A stretch of 11,703 bases of DNA from Coemansia sp. RSA 922. Taxonomy: Eukaryota > Kickxellomycota > Kickxellomycetes > Kickxellales > Kickxellaceae. A model generated the notes under the pieces. The model saw nothing but the letters and a program-made list of their open reading frames with translations, had not been told where the DNA came from and did no database searches. The position numbers and the translations under genes are program-made. Within the stretch, counting starts at the first letter, position 1. Each line of letters starts with the position of its first letter. Of the stretch, positions 6,657 through 11,703 are shown in pieces. The stretch covers positions 1-11,703 of the forward strand of contig JANBQS010000803.1 in NCBI GenBank assembly GCA_027577415.1, given 5' to 3'.

Positions 6657-8150
6657 CTATTGGGTCTTTAGCGTATTCCGGCGGCTCATGACACGCATCA
6701 ATGGTGTATTGTCATCGGCATCGTCATCATCGCTTGCACCAGCTTTGGACACGCTGCCTCCGTTACTAGCAACACTGGGTTCTCTGGTATAGTCAGTGAG
6801 TTTACCTGCATACTCGCCGATGTGGTGGTTTGAGGCAAACACATTGCGTCTCTGCATCGTGGCCGCCGTCGACGGTCCAGGGATATTTACCCCGCTTGCA
6901 ATTGATGTCGGTGTATTCCTCAAAAGCGGAGCATGGAGATCAGTAAGGTCATCGTCGTCGCTGTCATAGTCCTCACCATCGCTGTCCCAATTTCCTTCGC
7001 CAGCCTCGCTCTTCTCGTCCTCCTTGCCACTGTCAAAGAACTTGCTCAGTACACCTTGGTTTTTTGATGTGCCCTCTTCGCCGCCACACTCTAGAATGGC
7101 AGGGTCGTCAGTGGCGCTGTACTGTACGATGACCAACTCGCCATCGTCGTCAACTTCAGTCACTACTCGCGTCCCGTCCTGGGCTTCAAAGATGGTCTTT
7201 GACGGGTCGCATCGCTGCTCAACCTTGGCCGGATCACCAACCTCGCGCGAGTATCCCGGCGGTGGCCAGTAGACCGGAGGAGTGAGCCCATCCTTGATGT
7301 CAAAGTCCAAGCCCGTGCCTGTTGGCTGCTTGGGCACCCACCAAAGCAACACGCTCTCGCCAAATACCGATTTGAAGTTGCGGACAATGCCCAGGTCGTA
7401 CGGATAGGGCGTAGGCTTGCACTTCTTGCTCTTTATCAGCCGGACTACTCGGTCCTTCTCGCGAGACTCGATGGTAGTAGTATTGTTGCCAACCAAGTAG
7501 AGGTGATAGCCGCTGAGGATGCCGACAAACAGTAGGACAAGCAGTGACGCCGACAGGTCGATGATCAAAAAGACCACCTCGATCTGGGTCGGCTGGCACA
7601 CGTAGTATGTGCCATTAACAGCGTCTACAACAAGCTCATATAGCCGCAATCCGTGCAGTGCTGCAGCCATGGTGCAAGTAACGTCGACCATGTAAACAAA
7701 GCGCAAAAAGTGTCCCTGGTTGTTGAAGCCGACGCAGTTGTTGGTCCATGGGCAGTGGTGGTCCATCTTGAGCACGCATTTGTCACAGTCTGAGCAGTGG
7801 TGTGTGCGGGGAGGCTTGAATCCCTTGCATGCGCGACAGAAGCGGGGCTTGAGCGTGTCCCGCTTCAGCTCGTAGACGTTTGCTCCGTTGCGCGGCGGCT
7901 CCCATCCAATTGGCACGTATCCTGGTGGTACCGTGACTGCCAAGTAGTAGTTGTAGTACAGCAGGTGAAGCAATACGTTGAATACTCCCAGCACTATAAA
8001 TGTTCTCGGCGTGAATCCACCCAGGTAGCTCCAAAAGACAAATATTTGGCTGGTATAGCCAACAAAGCCGATGAGCAGCGAGACGCCCCAGACGTACAGC
8101 TTGCCAACGTCGAATTCGGCGTCGTACGAGTCGTCGGCGTCGGAGGACAT
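6657..8150 (-). CDS. PFA4: DHHC-type protein S-palmitoyltransferase, Pfa4-like
   Basis: This enzyme transfers palmitate from palmitoyl-CoA to cysteines of target proteins. Yeast Pfa4 acts in the ER on chitin synthase Chs3, so a wall-related role is plausible (inference). In the 497-residue form, TM helices lie at about 18-39, 50-72, 150-170 and 190-220. The Cys-rich domain spans about 102-152, with C105, C108, C119, C122, C125 and C139. The DHHC motif is D130-H131-H132-C133, with C133 the acyl-carrying residue, followed by PWTNNCVG. The TTxE motif is at T225-E228. The PPGYVPIGWEPP segment after the second helix is Pfa4-like. The long tail (about 280-497) is acidic and Ser-rich, so the protein exceeds yeast Pfa4 (378 residues). 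I chose the ATG at 8150. An in-frame ATG at 8210 would add 20 residues (FLFPPPPILKLP-like) read through a 12-base homopolymer. MCD4 is divergent. Confidence 0.85.
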   Translation of the reverse strand: MSSDADDSYDAEFDVGKLYVWGVSLLIGFVGYTSQIFVFWSYLGGFTPRTFIVLGVFNVLLHLLYYNYYLAVTVPPGYVPIGWEPPRNGANVYELKRDTLKPRFCRACKGFKPPRTHHCSDCDKCVLKMDHHCPWTNNCVGFNNQGHFLRFVYMVDVTCTMAAALHGLRLYELVVDAVNGTYYVCQPTQIEVVFLIIDLSASLLVLLFVGILSGYHLYLVGNNTTTIESREKDRVVRLIKSKKCKPTPYPYDLGIVRNFKSVFGESVLLWWVPKQPTGTGLDFDIKDGLTPPVYWPPPGYSREVGDPAKVEQRCDPSKTIFEAQDGTRVVTEVDDDGELVIVQYSATDDPAILECGGEEGTSKNQGVLSKFFDSGKEDEKSEAGEGNWDSDGEDYDSDDDDLTDLHAPLLRNTPTSIASGVNIPGPSTAATMQRRNVFASNHHIGEYAGKLTDYTREPSVASNGGSVSKAGASDDDDADDNTPLMRVMSRRNTLKTQ

Positions 8151-8168
8151 TATTGGCAGTTTGAGAAT

Positions 8169-8180
8169 GGGGGGGGGGGG
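8169..8180. repeat. 12-bp G homopolymer in the PFA4 5' leader
   Basis: Twelve consecutive G on + (C on the PFA4 strand) sit 19-30 bp upstream of the chosen PFA4 ATG. Their length decides whether the upstream ATG at 8210 is in frame. Homopolymers of this length are unstable and error-prone to sequence. Confidence 0.8.
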
Positions 8181-8309
8181 AAATAAAAATAAATTAGCAC
8201 ATGGAGACAAAGCAAGAAAGAAGAGATGCGCGTGCCTGGTTGTCTTCGTCTGAAGAAGGGCGGTGCGGAGAGCGCATGCCTGCGGGGGTACAGACTCGGG
8301 CCCGGCAAT

Positions 8310-8328
8310 CGGCTCGGTACCAGAGCCG
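8310..8328. promoter_or_regulatory. dyad 1: CGGCTC-N7-GAGCCG
   Basis: Perfect 6-bp arms surround ggtacca. The outer CGG and CCG triplets are 13 bp apart. Fungal Zn(II)2Cys6 factors bind CGG triplets in this inverted arrangement, so a dimeric activator site is possible. It lies about 160 bp from the PFA4 start and 190 bp from the MCD4 start. Confidence 0.4.
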
Positions 8329-8365
8329 CCAGCATAATCTTAACCTCTTGGCATCAGGGATAAAC

Positions 8366-8383
8366 CGGTCTGGTATGAGACCG
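8366..8383. promoter_or_regulatory. dyad 2: CGGTCT-N6-AGACCG
   Basis: Perfect 6-bp arms surround ggtatg, with CGG and CCG 12 bp apart. It resembles dyad 1 in its outer triplets and in the GGTA at its centre, and lies 37 bp further towards MCD4. Together the pair looks like two copies of one site type. Confidence 0.4.
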
Positions 8384-8488
8384 CTAGCTTCTTCTCTTGT
8401 CTACGGTATTTTGTTATTTATTTGTATTTTCGCTACAAGCGGCTATTCGTGTGTTTTCCCGTGTTTTTTTCGGAACGTAGTCAGTTAG
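8375..8488 (+). other. possible uORF (37 codons) ahead of MCD4
   Basis: An ATG at 8375 opens a frame of 37 codons ending in TAG at 8486-8488, 33 bp before the MCD4 ATG. The peptide is hydrophobic (LVYGILLFICIFATS), largely because the DNA is T-rich. If transcription starts upstream of 8375, this uORF would lower MCD4 translation. If it starts later, the frame has no role. There is no sign that it is a conserved gene. Confidence 0.25.
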
Positions 8489-8521
8489 GCGCAGATACGA
8501 GGCGCTATTGTAGACTAGAGC

Positions 8522-11500
8522 ATGATTCCCGTCACTCGAAATGGGCTATTGCTCATTGGCGTGCTGTTCCATCTGGTGTACCTGATGAGCATATTCGACA
8601 TTTACTTTCGCTCGCCGCTTGTCCATGGCATGACGCCACACAAGATCGAGCTTCCACCGCCCGCTAAGCGCCTGGTACTGTTTGTGGCAGATGGGCTGCG
8701 GGCTGACAAAATCTACGAGCCTCACTACAATAAGACAGTGGATCGGACTGAAGAGCTTGCACCTTACCTGCTAGCCAAGATCCGCACTGAGGCGTCATGG
8801 GGCGTGTCGCATACGCGTGTGCCGACTGAGAGCCGTCCTGGCCATGTCGCTGCGATTGCTGGCTTCTACGAAGACGTTAGTGCTGTCACCAAAGGCTGGA
8901 AAATGAATCCAGTCGAGTTTGACTCGGTATTCAACGAGAGCCGCCACACCTGGTCCTTTGGATCGCCTGACATCTTGCCGATGTTTGCCGAGGGCGCCTC
9001 TGATCGCTCGCGCGTCGACACATTTATGTACCCGCCAGAGTTTGAGGACTTTTCGGGCAACGGCGACCGCCTAGACACGTGGGTGTTTGACGAGGCCAGC
9101 CGGTTCTTTGCCAATGCGTCGCAGCCTGGATCAAAGCTCAGCGCAATGATGCACGAGGACCAGATCGTGTTCTTCTTCCACCTGCTTGGAATCGACAGCA
9201 ATGGGCACGGCTTTAAGCCTTACTCTGAGGAATACCTGGGCAACATTCGGTACGTCGACAGCGGTGTTCAGCACTTGGTGGAGCAGTTCGAGTCCTACTA
9301 CGGAAACGATGGCAAGACGGCCTACGTATTTACTGCAGACCACGGTATGAATGACCGCGGCGCGCATGGCGACGGCCACCCGGACAACACGCGCACGCCG
9401 CTTATCGTCTGGGGTGCAGGTGTAGCAAAGGCTGCGCCAGCGCCTAGTGGAGTGACAGCGCCAGGCCACGACGCCTTTTCCAAGGGTTGGAACCTCGGCC
9501 AGTATGAGCGCAAGGACGTCAACCAGGCAGACATTGCGCCACTAATGGCCTCGCTCATCGGAATCAACTTCCCACTGAACTCTGTCGGAACCCTACCTAT
9601 CAAGTATCTCAATGCCAGCGATGAGTTCTGTGCACGCGCTGCGCAAACCAACGCGCTACAAGTGCTGGAGCAGTACCATGTCAAGCACGACCAGAAGCAG
9701 AAAACGGAGATGTTCTTCAAGCCATACGCTCCTATGCACCAGGCGACCAACCGCCCCGAGCAGATCCTCGCCCGTATTCGCCAGCTTATTGACATGCGGC
9801 GCTACGAGCAGGCCGAGCAGGAGTGCTCACAGCTTATCAAGATGTGCATTGAGGGCTTGCGGTACTTCCAGCGCTACGACTGGCTCCTGCTACGGTCCAT
9901 CGTCTCTATGGGCTACTTGGGTTGGATCCTGTACAGCCTGTTGTTTATTTTCAAATCGTACGTGCTGCCCGCACCCACTAGCTGCGATTCGGGCGCAAAT
10001 GCCCACCGCCTTGGCGACTCGGGACTAGTCGCCGTCATAGGTTTGCTTGTGTTTGCGATGTTCTCGCTTGTGTTCTACAAGCAGCATTCGCCTGGCATGT
10101 ACTATGCCTACGTCGCGTTCCCAATTTACTTTTGGACCGACATTTTGCAGCAGCTGCCACTTATTCAGCACCTATGCTCGAGCTATCTGCGCATGGCGGT
10201 CCGCTGGCGGCCGATTGCGTTTGCTGCCATATATGTACTGATTCTCGAGGCCTTGGTTTACGCGTACTTTGACCGCCGGGTATACTCTGTTGCGTTTGGA
10301 ATTCTCGCTGCGACCTGGCCGCTTTCAGTGTCTGCAAAGTTCCGCCGCCAGCATACCATGCTTCTGGCTACATGGTCTGGCTTCTGCTTAGTGACGTCGG
10401 TCTTCACGCTGCTTCCAGTTGAGCGCAACGCTCATCTGGGCTTGGTTATTGCTGGAGGTGTGCTCATTACGCTCAGCGGTCTGGTGGCGTGGTACTTTAG
10501 CAGCTCGTTTACTCTGCCTCCTCTGGGCGCATCGCCAAAGCAAGCCCGCGAAGCTATTGCAATTGACCGGCTGGTCATTCTGGTCGAGACGCTGCTAGTG
10601 GGTATCGCCACCTTCCTTGGCCCGATCACCTCCAAGGAGACTGAGCGGCGTGGGTCCTTGCCGCGGTTCCACCAGCTAGCGTGCTGGGCTATTCTAATAG
10701 TGTCTACGCTCCTGCCCTTTGTGCACGGCTCTAGGCTCAATCGAAGCGCACGCGACCAGCACTATCTTTATCGCCTGGTGACGATATACCTGGCATTTGC
10801 CGCGCCATTCGTGCTGCTGACTGTCTCTTACGAGAGTATCTTTTACTTTTCGTACTCGGTGGTGCTCCTACTGTGGCTGTCCATCGAGCGCGCACTGTAC
10901 TACGAAAAGGCAGAGAACCAGTTGCTGGCGCCCACGGAACAGACTCGACTCTCAGATCTGGCGCTGCAGAGATCGAGCTCTAGTACTGCGAGACCAAAGG
11001 GCGCGCAGACCTTTGCTGCTAGTCGTACGCTCGGGCTGAGCGACATGCGCACGAGTATCATGTTCTTGTTCTTTGTCAACGTGGCCTTCTTTGGCACGGG
11101 CAACGTCGCGTCGCTGGCGTCCTTCTCTATCGACTCTGTCTATCGATTGATTACCGTGTTCGATCCGTTCATGATGTCCGTCTTGCTGCTGTTCAAGATC
11201 TTCATCCCGTTCTTCTTGGTATCGGCGGTGTTTGGCGTCCTCAACCGTAGCTTGGAGCTGCCGCCCTTTAGCCTATTCTTGTTTGTGCTAAGCACAACTG
11301 ACGTCATGACGGTCAACTTTTTCTTTTTGGTCCGGGACGACGGCAGCTGGCTGGATATTGGAATGAGCATCAGTCACTTTTGTATCTCTGGCATGTTTGT
11401 ACTTTTTACCATCGTACTGTTTGTTCTGAGCCACGCTCTAGTTGGTCGCGTACTTATCCCGTCTTCTGGCAGCGTCAAGCCCGCCAGGAAGCAACACTAG
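8522..11500 (+). CDS. MCD4: GPI ethanolamine phosphate transferase 1 (Mcd4/PIG-N)
   Basis: This ER membrane enzyme adds ethanolamine phosphate to the first mannose of the GPI-anchor precursor. The 992 residues slightly exceed yeast Mcd4 (919) and human PIG-N (931). An N-terminal TM (about 8-27) is followed by a luminal alkaline-phosphatase-fold domain (about 45-370). Its metal and catalytic residues are visible: D57 in FVADGLRADK, the nucleophile T102 in RVPTESRPGH, D225 and H229 in HLLGIDSNGHG, D273 and H274 in TADHGMND, and H286 in HGDGHPDN. QADIAPLMASLIG (335-347) is typical of the family. From about 453 the PigN domain has many TM helices to the C-terminus. The tail ends KPARKQH, with Arg and Lys at -4 and -3, resembling a dilysine-type ER retrieval signal. 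An in-frame TAG at 8516 just before the ATG fixes the start. No intron or break is seen. The PFA4-like gene is divergent. Confidence 0.97.
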   Translation: MIPVTRNGLLLIGVLFHLVYLMSIFDIYFRSPLVHGMTPHKIELPPPAKRLVLFVADGLRADKIYEPHYNKTVDRTEELAPYLLAKIRTEASWGVSHTRVPTESRPGHVAAIAGFYEDVSAVTKGWKMNPVEFDSVFNESRHTWSFGSPDILPMFAEGASDRSRVDTFMYPPEFEDFSGNGDRLDTWVFDEASRFFANASQPGSKLSAMMHEDQIVFFFHLLGIDSNGHGFKPYSEEYLGNIRYVDSGVQHLVEQFESYYGNDGKTAYVFTADHGMNDRGAHGDGHPDNTRTPLIVWGAGVAKAAPAPSGVTAPGHDAFSKGWNLGQYERKDVNQADIAPLMASLIGINFPLNSVGTLPIKYLNASDEFCARAAQTNALQVLEQYHVKHDQKQKTEMFFKPYAPMHQATNRPEQILARIRQLIDMRRYEQAEQECSQLIKMCIEGLRYFQRYDWLLLRSIVSMGYLGWILYSLLFIFKSYVLPAPTSCDSGANAHRLGDSGLVAVIGLLVFAMFSLVFYKQHSPGMYYAYVAFPIYFWTDILQQLPLIQHLCSSYLRMAVRWRPIAFAAIYVLILEALVYAYFDRRVYSVAFGILAATWPLSVSAKFRRQHTMLLATWSGFCLVTSVFTLLPVERNAHLGLVIAGGVLITLSGLVAWYFSSSFTLPPLGASPKQAREAIAIDRLVILVETLLVGIATFLGPITSKETERRGSLPRFHQLACWAILIVSTLLPFVHGSRLNRSARDQHYLYRLVTIYLAFAAPFVLLTVSYESIFYFSYSVVLLLWLSIERALYYEKAENQLLAPTEQTRLSDLALQRSSSSTARPKGAQTFAASRTLGLSDMRTSIMFLFFVNVAFFGTGNVASLASFSIDSVYRLITVFDPFMMSVLLLFKIFIPFFLVSAVFGVLNRSLELPPFSLFLFVLSTTDVMTVNFFFLVRDDGSWLDIGMSISHFCISGMFVLFTIVLFVLSHALVGRVLIPSSGSVKPARKQH

Positions 11501-11535
11501 CTACTTCGTTTACTTTATATTTTGCGCAGCACCTC

Positions 11536-11541
11536 AATAAA
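11536..11541 (+). terminator. poly(A) signal AATAAA of MCD4
   Basis: A canonical AATAAA lies 36 bp after the MCD4 stop codon, followed by T/G-rich sequence (atggtgttgtgtttttgcg) at about 11568-11586 that suits a downstream element. The cleavage site is therefore probably near 11555-11570. Confidence 0.65.
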
Positions 11542-11629
11542 CGCGATAGATTTTACACACTCTCACAATGGTGTTGTGTTTTTGCGATTGGTTTTCGGAC
11601 ACAGGAGTATGCTGCTGTAGTGGCAATCT

Positions 11630-11703
11630 TCACACGGCGCTTTGATTTCCACTCTTGTAAACAAAGACTTTCAGCAGCAGTTCCGCATCTGGTCCATCGT
11701 GCC
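11630..11703 (-). CDS. 3' end of an unidentified gene cut by the right edge (tentative)
   Basis: On the minus strand the frame entering at the window edge reads HDGPDAELLLKVFVYKSG and then NQSAV before TGA at 11630-11632, giving 23 residues. The alternating charged and hydrophobic pattern looks like a real protein end, and a convergent neighbour for MCD4 suits the 130-bp spacing. The + strand is also open from 11621 without an ATG, so an exon on + behind a 3' splice site is the alternative. The fragment is too short to identify a family. Confidence 0.3.
   Translation of the reverse strand, partial: HDGPDAELLLKVFVYKSGNQSAV

Larger units (their letters stand above)
8151..8521. promoter_or_regulatory. 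divergent promoter between the PFA4-like gene and MCD4
   Basis: These 371 bp lie between two start codons on opposite strands. They hold a 12-G run near the PFA4 start, two related CGG...CCG dyads near the middle, an 8-bp palindrome CGGGCCCG at 8297-8304, and a T-rich block before MCD4 that contains a short uORF. Both genes act on the ER membrane, so shared control is conceivable. Confidence 0.5.

Noticed and set aside
8201..8374. Longer upstream frame on + (from ATG 8201) leading into the MCD4 uORF
   Set aside because: It runs through the dyads and promoter and starts inside the PFA4 leader region. A transcript that early is unlikely.
1..11703. Biosynthetic or defence gene cluster
   Set aside because: The genes belong to unrelated housekeeping families on alternating strands. 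The shared endomembrane theme is not evidence of one pathway.

Overview
This window looks like an ordinary stretch of nuclear chromosome from a fungus. The genes are compact and essentially intronless, and their products belong to typical fungal families: Mcd4/PIG-N, Pfa4-type DHHC palmitoyltransferase, Mediator Med22, a Ytp1-type b561 membrane protein and an Mrl1/mannose-6-phosphate-receptor-like protein. Gene density, low intron content and the style of the 7TM protein at the left edge would fit an early-diverging lineage such as Kickxellomycotina (Coemansia-like). That lineage guess is inference only. No mobile element, CRISPR array, rRNA or convincing tRNA was seen.

Layout, left to right: (1) the 3' part of a multi-pass, 7TM receptor-like gene on +, open at the left edge (1-1062). 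(2) Convergent with it, an MRH-domain type I membrane protein on - (1153-2061). (3) Upstream of that, also on -, an orphan segment (2140-2454) whose end resembles a GPI-anchor signal and which may be a 3' exon. (4) A secreted, extremely proline-rich protein on - (2471-3424). (5) About 570 bp without a gene, holding a TATA element and two short dyads. (6) A Ytp1-like protein with b561-type histidines on - (3996-5504). (7) A divergent promoter of about 450 bp, then Med22 on + (5958-6554). (8) Convergent with it, a Pfa4-like palmitoyltransferase on - (6657-8150). (9) A divergent promoter of about 370 bp with two related CGG...CCG dyads, a 12-G run and a possible uORF, then MCD4/PIG-N on + (8522-11500). 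(10) A likely gene end on - at the right edge (from 11630).

Most products act in the secretory or endomembrane system: GPI-anchor synthesis, palmitoylation, a cargo receptor, a secreted wall-like protein and multi-pass membrane proteins. Med22 is the exception. Nothing shows that these genes form one system; neighbours alternate in strand as in normal fungal gene order. I found no clear undescribed system. The best leads are the orphan GPI-like exon, the paired dyads between PFA4 and MCD4, the substituted ligand-site tyrosine in the MRH protein, and the unrecognised proline-rich secreted protein.
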